32,862 nt of DNA from Candidatus Borkfalkia faecigallinarum (GCA_019114625.1 DXFD01000089.1:1-32862); one strand, 5' to 3'; positions 1 through 9,873 are shown, counted from the first letter of the stretch. Numbers and translations are program-made. The notes: a model not told the origin generated them from the letters alone.

Positions 1-1583
1 ACGGTCTCGTCGACAAACTCGTAACCCTGCCCGGGTTCCAACGGCTCGAGGCGCAGTTTGCAGTGACCGTACTGACCTTTACCGCCCGACTGGCGGACAT
101 ACTTGCCTTCGGCTTCCACCGTCTTGCGGAAGGTCTCGCGGTAGGCGACCTGCGGCTTGCCGACGTTCGCCTCCACCTTGAACTCGCGCAGCAGACGGTC
201 GACGATGATCTCGAGGTGCAGCTCGCCCATGCCGGCGATGATGGTCTGCCCCGTCTCGTTGTCGGTATAGGTCTTGAAGGTCGGGTCCTCTTCCGCCAGC
301 TTGATGAGCGCCATCGTCATCTTTTCCTGGCCGGCCTTGGTCTTGGGCTCGATCGCGACCTTGATGACGGGTTCGGGGAACTCCATCTGTTCGAGGACGA
401 TCGGGTGCTTCTCGTCGCAGAGGGTGTCGCCCGTGGTCGTCTCCTTGAGGCCGACGATCGCGCAGATATCGCCCGAATAGATCATCGGGATCTCTTCGCG
501 GTGATTTGCGTGCATCTGCAGGAGGCGGCCGACGCGCTCCTTCTTGCGCTTGGTGCTGTTATAGACGTACGAGCCGGACTCGAGCACGCCCGAATAGGCG
601 CGGAAGAATGCCAGCTTGCCGACGAACGGGTCTGCCGCGATCTTGAACGCGAGGCCGGCAAACGGCTCGTCGTCCGAAGTCTTGCGCTCCTCTTCCTGTT
701 CGGTATCGGGATTGATGCCGCGGACGTGGTCGACGTCGAGCGGGGAGGGCAGATAGTCGATGATCGCATCGAGCAGGAACTGCACGCCCTTGTTGCGATA
801 GGAAGAACCGCAGAGCACGGGGGTGACCGCCATGGAGATGGTCGCCTTACGCAGGCCCTTTTTGAGGTCCTCGACGGAAAGGTCGCCTTCCTCGAAGTAC
901 TTCTCCATCAGCTCGTCGTCCTGTTCGGCGACGGCCTCCACGAGCTCGGAGCGATATTTCTTCGCTTCCTCCATCATGTCGGCGGGGATGTCCGTCTTTT
1001 CAAACTTGGTGCCGAGGTCGTCCTGATAGATCTCCGCGTTCATGTTGACGAGGTCGACGATCCCTTTGAAGGTGTCTTCCTTGCCGATCGGGAGCTGGAT
1101 GCGGATGGCGCGGGTGCCGAGGCGCTCGCGCATCATCTTGACGGCGTTGTCGAAGTTCGCGCCGTTGATGTCCATCTTGTTGACGTAGGCGATGCGGGGG
1201 ACTTTATACTTGTCCGCCTGACGCCACACCGTCTCCGACTGCGGCTCGACGCCGCCCTTCGCGCAGAAGGTCGCGACGGCGCCGTCCAGGACGCGGAGCG
1301 AGCGCTCCACCTCGACGGTGAAGTCGACGTGGCCCGGGGTGTCGATGATGTTGATGCGGTGGCCCTTCCATGTGCAGGTCGTGGCCGCGGACGTGATGGT
1401 GATGCCGCGCTCCTGTTCCTGGACCATCCAGTCCATCGTCGCGGCGCCTTCGTGCGTTTCGCCGAGCTTGTGCGTCTTGCCCGTGTAGAAGAGGATACGT
1501 TCGGTCGTCGTGGTCTTACCGGCGTCGATGTGTGCCATGATGCCGATGTTTCTCGTTACGTCAAGGCCAAATTGTCTGGGCAT
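1..1583 (-). CDS. fusA: Elongation factor G, N-terminal part (3' end outside window)
   Basis: Minus-strand reading from ATG at 1583 gives [69 protein letters not shown]..., the EF-G GTPase domain; no stop before the window edge, so absent from the ORF track; next to rpsG. Confidence 0.97.
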   Translation of the reverse strand, partial: MPRQFGLDVTRNIGIMAHIDAGKTTTTERILFYTGKTHKLGETHEGAATMDWMVQEQERGITITSAATTCTWKGHRINIIDTPGHVDFTVEVERSLRVLDGAVATFCAKGGVEPQSETVWRQADKYKVPRIAYVNKMDINGANFDNAVKMMRERLGTRAIRIQLPIGKEDTFKGIVDLVNMNAEIYQDDLGTKFEKTDIPADMMEEAKKYRSELVEAVAEQDDELMEKYFEEGDLSVEDLKKGLRKATISMAVTPVLCGSSYRNKGVQFLLDAIIDYLPSPLDVDHVRGINPDTEQEEERKTSDDEPFAGLAFKIAADPFVGKLAFFRAYSGVLESGSYVYNSTKRKKERVGRLLQMHANHREEIPMIYSGDICAIVGLKETTTGDTLCDEKHPIVLEQMEFPEPVIKVAIEPKTKAGQEKMTMALIKLAEEDPTFKTYTDNETGQTIIAGMGELHLEIIVDRLLREFKVEANVGKPQVAYRETFRKTVEAEGKYVRQSGGKGQYGHCKLRLEPLEPGQGYEFVDET

Positions 1584-1598
1584 ACTCTTCTCCTCCGA

Positions 1599-2069
1599 TT
1601 AAAATCTGAAATGCGCGAACGCCTTGTTCGCCTCCGCCATGCGGTGCGTATCTTCCTTCTTCTTGACGGAGCCGCCCGTGTTGTTGAAGGCGTCCATCAG
1701 CTCGGCGGCGAGCTTCTTGCTCATTTCGCGCTCGCTGCGCTTGCGGGTGTTGATGACGATCCAGCGGATCGCGAGCGTCTGACGGCGCTCGGGGCGGATC
1801 TCCAGCGGCACCTGGTAGTTGGCGCCGCCGACGCGGCGCGCCTTGACTTCGAGCACAGGCATGACGTTGGTCATCGCCTGGTTGAAGATCTCGAGCGGCT
1901 CTTTGTTGAGCTTCTCTTTCATGATATCGAATGCTTCGTAAACGATCTTCTGCGCCGTCGCCTTGTTGCCGTCCAGCATGATCTGGTTGATGAGTTTCGC
2001 CACGACCTTGCTGCCGTATACGGGATCGGGCAGGACGTCTCTCTTCGGTACGTTGCCTCTCCTGGGCAT
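1599..2069 (-). CDS. rpsG: 30S ribosomal protein S7
   Basis: 156-aa [50 protein letters not shown]...; classic S7 sequence, RBS aaggagg upstream. Confidence 0.98.
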   Translation of the reverse strand: MPRRGNVPKRDVLPDPVYGSKVVAKLINQIMLDGNKATAQKIVYEAFDIMKEKLNKEPLEIFNQAMTNVMPVLEVKARRVGGANYQVPLEIRPERRQTLAIRWIVINTRKRSEREMSKKLAAELMDAFNNTGGSVKKKEDTHRMAEANKAFAHFRF

Positions 2070-2142
2070 GATTGTGTCCTCCTTAAATGATTTTGGCGCC
2101 TGCGCGGCCCTGCTTCGAGCAAGGACCCGCAGACAGAACGTA

Positions 2143-2266
2143 AGGGTAAATAAGCACTACCCTCAGTACAGCTATCGCTTGCCTCCCGCGTGCGGAAGGT
2201 AGCGAACCTTCTGCCTTGCGGCATACTGCCCTACTTTATGATCGGGTATCCTTATTTATAAATAAG
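2143..2266 (-). other. Hairpin-rich rpsL-rpsG intercistronic region (putative structured mRNA element)
   Basis: Adjacent inverted repeats: AGGGTA...TACCCT (2143-2163), GAAGGT-N5-ACCTTC (2195-2211), TGCC-GCAA-GGCA with GNRA-type loop on the minus strand (2212-2223), palindrome CTTATTTATAAATAAG (2251-2266), within a 261-bp gap. Confidence 0.45.
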
Positions 2267-2330
2267 ACAGATTCCGACAAGTAGGTCTCTTTTGTGTGCG
2301 CCGCGCCGTGCGCGGCCGCGGGCCGAACGC

Positions 2331-2702
2331 TTACTTAGGGCGCTTTGCGCCGTACTTGGAACGGGCCTGCTTTCTCTTGGCGACGCCCGCCGTATCCAGC
2401 GCGCCGCGGATGACGTGGTAACGCACGCCGGGCAGGTCGCGCACACGGCCGCCGCGGATGAGGACGGAGCTGTGCTCGTTCAGGTTGTGCCCTTCGCCGG
2501 GGATGTAGACGGTACCTTCCTGCTTGTTGGTCAGGCGCACCCTCGCAATCTTGCGCAGAGCGGAGTTCGGCTTTTTGGGAGAGGTGGTGGAAACGGAAAG
2601 GCAAACGCCGCGCTTCTGCGGGCACTGCGCCATGATCGGCGTCTTGCTCTTTTCCGTACGACGCTCTCTGCCGTGCTTGATGAGCTGGTTGATCGTAGGC
2701 AT
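2331..2702 (-). CDS. rpsL: 30S ribosomal protein S12
   Basis: 123-aa [25 protein letters not shown]...[13 protein letters not shown]...[13 protein letters not shown]...[16 protein letters not shown] aaggaggtccaatc. Confidence 0.98.
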   Translation of the reverse strand: MPTINQLIKHGRERRTEKSKTPIMAQCPQKRGVCLSVSTTSPKKPNSALRKIARVRLTNKQEGTVYIPGEGHNLNEHSSVLIRGGRVRDLPGVRYHVIRGALDTAGVAKRKQARSKYGAKRPK

Positions 2703-2852
2703 GATTGGACCTCCTTATAAGAATGGAATCTATCTCAAATTGCCCTTACGCAATTTAAGAAGCAAAGATGGCGGCGCGCTTGTGCCGCGCCAAAGAAAAA
2801 ACCCGCAACAAAAGGGCGCGCGTAAAAAAGTACGCCCACAGTCGCGAGTGCT

Positions 2853-2882
2853 ATTGTACCACGGCGGCGGGCGCTTTGTCAA
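2853..2882 (-). promoter_or_regulatory. Predicted sigma-A promoter of the str operon
   Basis: Minus strand TTGACA (2882-2877), 18-bp spacer, TACAAT (2858-2853), about 150 nt upstream of rpsL. Confidence 0.7.
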
Positions 2883-2963
2883 ATATTTCAAACAAAAAAC
2901 TCGCTCTGCCGACGTTTTTGTGATAAAATATCCCGAATTTGTTTGTTTTAACCGCACCGGATG

Positions 2964-3296
2964 TCAGCGCCTGCCCGAGGAAGCGACGCGGCCCGCGTCG
3001 CCGGAACGCATTTCCCCGTGCACTTCTTCCACATTATATAAAAAGGCCCTGACGAATTGTTTGCGATAGCGCAGCAATGTTCTCTCCGCCACGCCTAAAT
3101 CGATGCTCAGTTTGACCTGCGTATCCGCAGAATGATCCTCGTCCCAATACAACCTTTTAAAAATACCCAACATATTGCTGTGTTCAATATGGTCATACAG
3201 CTTCCAAAAATCATAGGACCGCAGCATCGCGGCATATGCTTCCGCATAGATCGGATTCCGTCGGCTGTGTACCGCCTCACGCATCATCTGTTCCAT
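2964..3296 (-). CDS. Small HTH protein, weakly reminiscent of ArpU/RinA-type phage transcriptional regulators
   Basis: 110-aa ORF with LSIDLGVAERTLLRYRKQFVRAF, an HTH-like 'lGv(s)eRTlyRy' motif; ATG follows a TATAAT and operator-like array. Confidence 0.5.
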   Translation of the reverse strand: MEQMMREAVHSRRNPIYAEAYAAMLRSYDFWKLYDHIEHSNMLGIFKRLYWDEDHSADTQVKLSIDLGVAERTLLRYRKQFVRAFLYNVEEVHGEMRSGDAGRVASSGRR

Positions 3297-3340
3297 GACG
3301 TTGCCCCCGTCCGCTTAATAAAAACGGTAATATTGAGCCT

Positions 3341-3346
3341 ATTATA
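3341..3346 (-). promoter_or_regulatory. Predicted -10 element (TATAAT) of the HTH gene
   Basis: Minus strand TATAAT at 3346-3341; no convincing -35 hexamer at 16-18 bp upstream. Confidence 0.5.
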
Positions 3347-3348
3347 CA

Positions 3349-3428
3349 CGCCATGTTTTGTCATAACACGCCAACTTTTGGCGAACTACGTCAATTTTTG
3401 ACAAATAGCGCCAATTATTGGCCAAATA
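3349..3428. repeat. Four tandem 20-bp units, each carrying a palindrome (operator array)
   Basis: Units start at 3349, 3369, 3389 and 3409: cgccatgttttgtcataaca / cgccaacttttggcgaacta / cgtcaatttttgacaaatag / cgccaattattggccaaata; the core of unit 2 is the perfect inverted repeat CGCCAA-CTT-TTGGCG. Confidence 0.8.
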
Positions 3429-3689
3429 GAAGGCTTTTTCTTTCCGATCAGTCCAATTCTACGCAATTCATACGCCGGCAACAGATCTTTCCAATATTTC
3501 CTTTTTAACTAAGAAGAAATTTTTTTATCACTTCGGCCCGGACAGATTTTGCTCGATCGGGAAACCTCTCAGCAAAGCACTTTTTGCGTTTGTGCCGGAA
3601 CCGTCCGTTTCTCCCAAATATCCGACGGACAGAAAAAGGGAACAACACTCTGCCGTTGAACCCTTCAAAAAACGGATGCAGGGCCGTCC

Positions 3690-3800
3690 TCATTGCAGTG
3701 ACAGCTCTGCATATGCGTCCAAAATTTTCTGCAATTTTTCCGGACTGACACGGTACAGGAAAGGATTCCCTGCCACGCAGCAGTCTTCTGCCGCAAGCCT
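3690..3800 (-). pseudogene. Possible gene remnant (C-terminal fragment)
   Basis: Minus-strand open frame with no convincing start reads ...RLAAEDCCVAGNPFLYRVSPEKLQKILDAYAELSLQ*, more protein-like than the listed overlapping ORFs. Confidence 0.25.
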
Positions 3801-3853
3801 TTAAACGCGTGAAACAAAACCGTCCGAAGTCCATCCATGAAAAGCGGCGCGCA

Positions 3854-4687
3854 TCATGGCTGCGCCGTAAAAATATCTTCAAATAGCCTCTGTTTGGAAA
3901 TTTTCATGATCCAACGAAAAAACCGAGGGGAACTTTTCGGAAACAATCGATACAAAAATCCCATTACCTTTGCATCTGCGCCGTAGACCATGCGCCGCTT
4001 TTTGCGCCGTATGCCGCGCACGATTTTTTTCACCATTCTGTCCCGTTTCGACATAAATGCAGAGATCAGCTTGTTTTCAGTCATCTCCTCTTTTTGCCCG
4101 GCAAACAGGTTGGTTTTGGTAAAACCCGGGCAAACGCAGCCGACGTACATCTCCGGGTGTTCGCAGGCAAAACACTCGGTCAGCGCTTTGCTCGCCGACT
4201 TGGCTGCCGTATACAGCGAAGTGCCGGCCAAAGGAGCAAGCGCGGCAGAACTTGCAACCGTGACGAATGCAGGCGTATCCGATCTGCTGATATGCGGATA
4301 CATCACCTGGATCGAATAGGCGACCGAGTAAAAATCGACGTTCAGACACTTTTCCAGATCCGCCCTGGACGTGTTTTCAAACCTCTCGAATAAAGGAAAT
4401 ATGCCGGCATTGTTGATCAGCACGTCCGCCTGTATGGAATGGCTCTCCAAATAATTTTTGATCTCCACCCAATTTTCGTAACGGGAGACATCGTAATGCA
4501 GGCAAATAAATTTGTCGCTGTTTTCGCCGAGCTCCCGTATGGTTTGATCCAGCCCGACATCGTTGATGATGACGGCTATGACCCTGCACGCATATTCGGC
4601 AATGAGCAGGCGAGCGATACCGCCGCCGATCCCGCTTGCCCCTCCCGTTATGATCACCGTTTTATTGTACAGCCAACAACTTTTCAT
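3854..4687 (-). CDS. SDR-family NAD(P)-dependent oxidoreductase
   Basis: Start placed at ATG 4687 (MKSCWLYNKTVIITGGASGIGGGIARLL); TGxxxGIG cofactor motif, NNAG, and catalytic S...YxxxK (SSAALAPLAGTSLYTAAKSA). The longer listed start at 4813 overlaps the upstream gene. Confidence 0.9.
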   Translation of the reverse strand: MKSCWLYNKTVIITGGASGIGGGIARLLIAEYACRVIAVIINDVGLDQTIRELGENSDKFICLHYDVSRYENWVEIKNYLESHSIQADVLINNAGIFPLFERFENTSRADLEKCLNVDFYSVAYSIQVMYPHISRSDTPAFVTVASSAALAPLAGTSLYTAAKSASKALTECFACEHPEMYVGCVCPGFTKTNLFAGQKEEMTENKLISAFMSKRDRMVKKIVRGIRRKKRRMVYGADAKVMGFLYRLFPKSSPRFFRWIMKISKQRLFEDIFTAQP

Positions 4688-4691
4688 TTCG

Positions 4692-5711
4692 TTACCGACT
4701 TTTCCCCGTCCGCTTTTTTTCTGCAATTTTCCGCTGCCTTTTGAGCGCTTTTCTCTGTTTTTTTGACATAACGGCATATTCATCCGGCGCAAAAAGGGAG
4801 CGGGGCGGAACAAGGCCGCAAGAGATCAGCTCCCGGTCGATTTTCGTATAGTAGGGATGGAACTTTTTGTAATAGCCCACCGTCCTCTCGTTTACATAAT
4901 TGCCGCTTACCGCTTCATCTTCCGCAAGCTTTTCAAATTCGTAGGCGCCGTTCACACGCAGACAATTCAAAAGCCCCATCGAAATGGCATCCTTCGGGCA
5001 ATGCATCGTACACCGACAGCACAGCGTACAGTGGATCCCGAAGTGATACCTGCCGTTTTTTTTGGTTATGTTCTGAGCAGGGCAATTTTTTGCACACATC
5101 CCGCAATCGGTGCATTTCCGATCGTTGACCTTATAAAACAGCCCGTTGAACCAGGCGCCGAACCACTCGATCTTTCCGAGAAAACACATGATCGCGCTAA
5201 AAGGATTGCCGTGCAGGAATTCCCTTTCACCGGATGCAATTTTCTTGGCAGACACCTTCGCCATTTGCTGCGAATATAAATACATCTGCTTCGCGAGTCC
5301 GGGAGGATAGCGAAACATGATATTGTAGGGCATGAGGTAGTGCTTTTCGTAAGTGACCTGATACCCTTTTCTCCGGAAATAGCGCTTTACGGCATTTGAG
5401 GAAGAATTGTTGACCGAAAACGGCTCACCGCTGCACTTGATGATAAATGCCCGCTGCTCCCTCTTCGCCTTGGGAAACAGTTTTACAAACCGATTGAAGA
5501 GCTGCGGAGCGTTGAACGCGTGACCGGGATAAGCGACGCCGATCAGGTCGTAATCGTTGGGGTCCGGGAAGGCCTTTCTTTTATAAGCATCGTATGTGAT
5601 GTCAAAAATTTCGCCTTCATACTCATACGAAGACAGCTCCGACAAGAGCATTTTGCACACGCGGTTGGTATTTCCCGTACCCGAAAAACAATATAGGATA
5701 CACTTTTTCAT
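4692..5711 (-). CDS. EFR1-type flavodoxin / 4Fe-4S ferredoxin fusion protein
   Basis: N-terminal flavodoxin-like MKKCILYCFSGTGNTNRVCKML; C-terminal CTDCGMCAKNCP and CTLCCRCTMHCP cluster motifs. Confidence 0.9.
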   Translation of the reverse strand: MKKCILYCFSGTGNTNRVCKMLLSELSSYEYEGEIFDITYDAYKRKAFPDPNDYDLIGVAYPGHAFNAPQLFNRFVKLFPKAKREQRAFIIKCSGEPFSVNNSSSNAVKRYFRRKGYQVTYEKHYLMPYNIMFRYPPGLAKQMYLYSQQMAKVSAKKIASGEREFLHGNPFSAIMCFLGKIEWFGAWFNGLFYKVNDRKCTDCGMCAKNCPAQNITKKNGRYHFGIHCTLCCRCTMHCPKDAISMGLLNCLRVNGAYEFEKLAEDEAVSGNYVNERTVGYYKKFHPYYTKIDRELISCGLVPPRSLFAPDEYAVMSKKQRKALKRQRKIAEKKRTGKSR

Positions 5712-5863
5712 GAGATTTTTTAGACCTTTTCTGCCGACAAAACGGAAACCGGACTTTTACACATTTTCGGATCCACGCCTCGATGCAACGGCGCGCCGCC
5801 CCAAAAATCCCCCGGGAGTTCGGCGAATACGGAGCCGCTCCCGATCCGAAAGGACACGCGGCT

Positions 5864-5888
5864 GCACCGCCGGCAAAGCCGGCGGTGC
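5864..5888. other. Strong hairpin between the epimerase-like gene and the EFR1 gene
   Basis: GCACCGCCGGC-AAA-GCCGGCGGTGC, perfect 11-bp stem; no T tract directly after it, so not a clear intrinsic terminator. Confidence 0.6.
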
Positions 5889-5921
5889 TTATGGAGCCCG
5901 ATGCAAAACGCCCGCCCCGGC

Positions 5922-6941
5922 TCAGTGAAATTCACCGGGAGCGTAGCACGCTTTTCCCGTTTCGATAATGGCCTCCTCTACTCCGCCGCGGCCGATATGC
6001 AGCTCATCATAGGTAGCGGCGATCTCCTCTTCGGGATAATAGAAGTAGTCGGTTTGGATATCGAGCATGACGTGTTTATAGTCAAGTCCGTGATAAAGGC
6101 CCTTCTTTCGATCCTGTTTCGCCATCATGTTGGCGCCCATCGCGCAGAGGCGGCGGGGCGGGTTCCATATTTTGCGCGGCTCGCCCTGTATGCCGATCAG
6201 CATGCGGTCCAGCATCCAGTTAAAGTCGTGATTTTCATCGCCGATGGCATAGCTCTTTCCGCCCTTGCCATATTCGATCGCACCGACGAGCGCCTCGCCT
6301 ACGTGCCTTGTCGTCGTCATGACCGAACCGCCCTTGGGGAACATGATCGTCTTTTTGCCGTTTACAAAATTATCTAAAAACACGGCGCGCCATAACGGCT
6401 GCCTGTGGGGGCAGGTACCGAATATGTAGGGCAATTCCATGACGCAGACATCCAGTTTGGGCAGGCCGTCCCTCTCCTCTGCAGCTTCCTTTAAGATCAA
6501 TTCCGCCTGTTCCTTCCTGACCCGGATATAGGGATGGATCTCGGCCAGCTTCTTTTCCGGGAATTTTCGGTCGAAATACAAAAAGTAAGAACTGCAGAGC
6601 GACGCCTTTTTGATGCCCGCATCCCTTGCAGCGCGGAAAACTTTTGCGGCATGATCTACGAGCCTGAGCTTAAAAAATTCGTATGCCGGTTCGGCAGGGG
6701 TGATTCTGTCATCCGGGCCTACGGCGTAGATCATAGCGTCGTACCCCTTAAAAATACGGGCAAGTTCGGCCTGTGAAAGCTCGAAAACATCTCCTTCGAG
6801 CGTTTTGATCTGTTCGGGATACCAGCCGTCCATAGGGACGTCCGGTATGGCGAGCGAGGTGACCTCATGCCCCCGTTCCAGCGCAACATTTGCCGCTTCA
6901 TGCCCTAAAAGCCCCGTACCGCCGACAATGATGATTTTCAT
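5922..6941 (-). CDS. NAD-dependent epimerase/dehydratase-like protein
   Basis: MKIIIVGGTGLLGHEAANVALERGHEVTSLAIP..., N-terminal GxxGxxG Rossmann motif; start 6941 preferred over 6956 because it begins directly at the Rossmann strand. Confidence 0.85.
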   Translation of the reverse strand: MKIIIVGGTGLLGHEAANVALERGHEVTSLAIPDVPMDGWYPEQIKTLEGDVFELSQAELARIFKGYDAMIYAVGPDDRITPAEPAYEFFKLRLVDHAAKVFRAARDAGIKKASLCSSYFLYFDRKFPEKKLAEIHPYIRVRKEQAELILKEAAEERDGLPKLDVCVMELPYIFGTCPHRQPLWRAVFLDNFVNGKKTIMFPKGGSVMTTTRHVGEALVGAIEYGKGGKSYAIGDENHDFNWMLDRMLIGIQGEPRKIWNPPRRLCAMGANMMAKQDRKKGLYHGLDYKHVMLDIQTDYFYYPEEEIAATYDELHIGRGGVEEAIIETGKACYAPGEFH

Positions 6942-7081
6942 GATCCTTCTCTCCACCTTTTTATTTTTCGAGATCGATATGTAACTTTGGGGACGATTTC
7001 GCGCATTTTCTCGATCGGATCGGCAAATGCTCTTTCCTGAAAGCCATCCCCCCGCACTGCATGATCGATCGATCCTAAGTT

Positions 7082-7110
7082 ATTATACCAATTTTCCTTC
7101 ACTGTTGCAA
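7082..7110 (-). promoter_or_regulatory. Predicted sigma-A promoter of the epimerase-EFR1-SDR cluster
   Basis: Minus strand TTGCAA (7110-7105), 17-bp spacer, TATAAT (7087-7082). Confidence 0.65.
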
Positions 7111-7344
7111 GACTTTTTATAAAATATTGCCGATATCTTTATACGGCGCATATTTCCGAAGGGGTTCTGCCTTAAAAATTTTCACCGCTGATCCCTCTCA
7201 TTTTATAGAAAGCCGCGCGAAAAACTTTCGGCGGGAAGCTGTAATCAACGTGACTGTCCGATACGATTGACCGCCGGCTTTTCGGATGCGCCGCGACCGA
7301 CACAGGCGCACATTGCAAAGCCTGATCCGAAATTCGGCAGAGAC

Positions 7345-7374
7345 AAAAATACACCGCGGAGATGAACTCCGCGG
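7345..7374 (-). terminator. Intrinsic terminator downstream of the parC-like gene
   Basis: Minus strand CCGCGGAG-TTCAT-CTCCGCGG then TGTATTTTTG. Confidence 0.75.
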
Positions 7375-7389
7375 CGCAGTCAAAATGCA

Positions 7390-9858
7390 TCAGTGCAGAT
7401 ATTTCATGGAACGGAATGCGACAGGTTTGCACCCCTTTTTCAGGCGCAGGTTCTTGCCCTTGGTGGTTCGGTCTTCAATGGAGAGATCCTCTTCGGTATC
7501 CATCTGCAGGAGGGTACCGTCGTCCATCTCGACCGCGAGCTTGTACGGGTCGGTGACGATATCCGCGAACACCACCCGGCGCTTGCCGCCGAGGTCGACG
7601 ATCTTGACCCCCTTGCGATAGCGCGCCATCGGGTCGATCTGCGAGAGGATGACCTTCTTGACGGTGCCGGCGTCCGTCGCGACGACGACTTCGCCCTCGC
7701 CGTCCGTCTGGCCCGCGAACACGACTTCATCCCCTTCCGAGAGGGAGATGCCGCGCACGCCCGCCGAGATGCGGCCCTGCTTGGGCACGTCGTTCTTGTA
7801 GGCGTTCAGGCACATGCCGCCCGCCGTCACGAAGAACACGGTCACGCCGGCGTCTTCGATCTCCGTCTCCACGCCGATGACGGCGTCCCCCTCGTTGAGC
7901 TTGACCGCCTGGAAGGAGGATTTGGCGACGCCGTACTCCTTCCACTCGCTCCGCTTGATGAAGCCCGCCTTCGTGTAGAAAAGAAGGCAGCCCTTCGGCA
8001 TCGCCTCGCCCGCGTCGAAGAAGGCGACCGGCTTCTCCCCTTCCTCCGCGTCGGGGAAGAGGTCGGCAAAGCGCTTACCCTTGTCGCGCAGGCGGCCGGG
8101 GTCGATGCCGTGCAGATCCAGCTTGTGGCAGTTGCCGCGGTCGGTGAAGGCGTAGACCGTCTTGTCGGTGGCGGTCGGCAGGGTGAGGCGGAACACGTCC
8201 GCCCAAGTCGAGCGCTCGCCCAGGTTCTTGTCCGTCTGGTTGAAGTTCTTCGGCTGGACGATCTTGATCTCTTCCGCCGCGGTGCAGAGGAACATACAGG
8301 GGACGGAGGGGCGGACGTCGTCGAACTTCTCGATCCGGATTTCCTCCGCCTTGCCGACGACGGCGCTGCGCCGTTCGCTCTTGAAGCGGCGCTTGATGTC
8401 GCGCAGCTCGTCCTGCACCACCTGCATCTGCAGTTTTTTGCTCTCGACGATGGCGGTGAGGCGGGCGATGAGCTTTTTCAGTTCCGCCAATTCCTGCTCG
8501 AGCTTGTAGATCTCCAGCTTGGTCAGGCGGGCGAGGCGGAGGTCGAGGATGGCCTGCGCCTGCCGCTCGGACAGTTTGAACCGCTCGCGCAGGCGCTGGC
8601 GGGCGACGGGCACGCTCTCGCTCGTCTTGATGATCTGAATGACCTCGTCGATGTTCTGCACGGCGATGATCAGCCCTTCGAGGATGTGGCAGCGCTCCTT
8701 CGCCTGGGCGAGGTCGAACCGGGTGCGGCGCAGCACCACCTCGCGCTGGTAGTTGACGTAGTGGCGGATGATCTCGAGCAGCCCCATCTGCTGCGGCTTG
8801 CCCTCGGCGATGGCGACCATGTTGATGCCGAACGTCGTTTCGAGGTCGGTGAATTTATAGAGGGTGTTGAGGATCTTTTCGGCGTTCGCGTCCTTCTTGA
8901 CCTTGACGACGGCGCGCATGCCGTTGCGGTCGGACTCGTCCGTGATCTCGGCGATGCCGCCCAGCTGATCCTTCTTTTCCTCGCGCAGCGCCGCGATCTT
9001 GGCGAGCAGCTTGGATTTGTTGACCTGATAGGGCAGTTCGGTGATGACGATCAGCTTCTTGTCGTTTTCCCCCTCCTCGATGCTCACTTTGGCGCGCAGC
9101 GTGATCTTGCCGCGCCCGGTCTCGTACGCCTGCTTCAATTCCCCTTCGATGATAAATCCGCCCGTCGGGAAGTCGGGCGCGGGGATGCGCTTCATCATGT
9201 CGGCGAGCTTGATCTTGGGGTTGTCGATGTAGGCGACGACGCCGTCGATGACCTCGCCCAGGTTATGGGGCGGGATGTTGGTCGCAAGGCCGACGGCGAT
9301 GCCGGACGCGCCGTTGACGAGCAGGTTGGGGAAGCGCCCGGGGAGGGTCTCCGGCTCTTTGAGGGAGTCGTCGAAGTTGAGGGTGAAGCGGACGGTGTCC
9401 TTCTCGATGTCGCGCAGCAGCTCGAGCGCGAGCGGCTCGAGGCGCGCCTCCGTGTAGCGCATGGCGGCGGCGGGGTCGCCGTCCACCGAGCCGAAGTTGC
9501 CGTGGCCGTTGACGAGGGTCATGCGCATATTGAAGTCCTGCGCCATGCGCACCATCGCGTCGTACACGGACGAATCGCCGTGCGGGTGGTATTTGCCCAT
9601 GCACTCGCCCACGATGCGCGCGCTCTTTTTATGCGGCTTGTCGGGGGTGAGGCCCATGTCGTACATGGTATAGAGGATGCGCCGCTGGACAGGTTTGAGC
9701 CCGTCCTCCACGCGCGGCAGGGCGCGGTCGAGGATGACGTATTCCGCATACGGCAGCATCGAGCCGGGCAGCACCTCTTCGAGCGGGGTGAGGAAGATCT
9801 CCCCCTTCTGTTCGGGCGCGGGAAGATCGCGCTGCGTCTTGTCCTTTTTTCTTGCCAA
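7390..9858 (-). CDS. parC: DNA topoisomerase IV/gyrase subunit A (ParC-like)
   Basis: 822 aa; [43 protein letters not shown] active-site region, beta-pinwheel C-terminus; TTG start with RBS gggagggc; no QRRGGKG GyrA box seen. Confidence 0.88.
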   Translation of the reverse strand: MARKKDKTQRDLPAPEQKGEIFLTPLEEVLPGSMLPYAEYVILDRALPRVEDGLKPVQRRILYTMYDMGLTPDKPHKKSARIVGECMGKYHPHGDSSVYDAMVRMAQDFNMRMTLVNGHGNFGSVDGDPAAAMRYTEARLEPLALELLRDIEKDTVRFTLNFDDSLKEPETLPGRFPNLLVNGASGIAVGLATNIPPHNLGEVIDGVVAYIDNPKIKLADMMKRIPAPDFPTGGFIIEGELKQAYETGRGKITLRAKVSIEEGENDKKLIVITELPYQVNKSKLLAKIAALREEKKDQLGGIAEITDESDRNGMRAVVKVKKDANAEKILNTLYKFTDLETTFGINMVAIAEGKPQQMGLLEIIRHYVNYQREVVLRRTRFDLAQAKERCHILEGLIIAVQNIDEVIQIIKTSESVPVARQRLRERFKLSERQAQAILDLRLARLTKLEIYKLEQELAELKKLIARLTAIVESKKLQMQVVQDELRDIKRRFKSERRSAVVGKAEEIRIEKFDDVRPSVPCMFLCTAAEEIKIVQPKNFNQTDKNLGERSTWADVFRLTLPTATDKTVYAFTDRGNCHKLDLHGIDPGRLRDKGKRFADLFPDAEEGEKPVAFFDAGEAMPKGCLLFYTKAGFIKRSEWKEYGVAKSSFQAVKLNEGDAVIGVETEIEDAGVTVFFVTAGGMCLNAYKNDVPKQGRISAGVRGISLSEGDEVVFAGQTDGEGEVVVATDAGTVKKVILSQIDPMARYRKGVKIVDLGGKRRVVFADIVTDPYKLAVEMDDGTLLQMDTEEDLSIEDRTTKGKNLRLKKGCKPVAFRSMKYLH

Positions 9859-9873
9859 CGGTCTGCCCTCCCT

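Noticed and set aside
63-2090. 675-aa plus-strand ORF over fusA/rpsG
   Set aside because: Antisense in-register shadow of two conserved genes that read clearly on the minus strand.
3349-3428. CRISPR or plasmid iteron array
   Set aside because: Units are contiguous, short and palindromic, directly upstream of a -10 box; no Rep gene or variable spacers. An operator array fits better.
3505-3882. 125-aa minus-strand ORF
   Set aside because: Overlaps the SDR 3' end in another frame; Arg/Phe-rich translation without domain signal or RBS.
5720-5935. 71-aa minus-strand ORF between epimerase-like and EFR1 genes
   Set aside because: Overlaps the epimerase 3' end and a strong hairpin; no protein-like signal.
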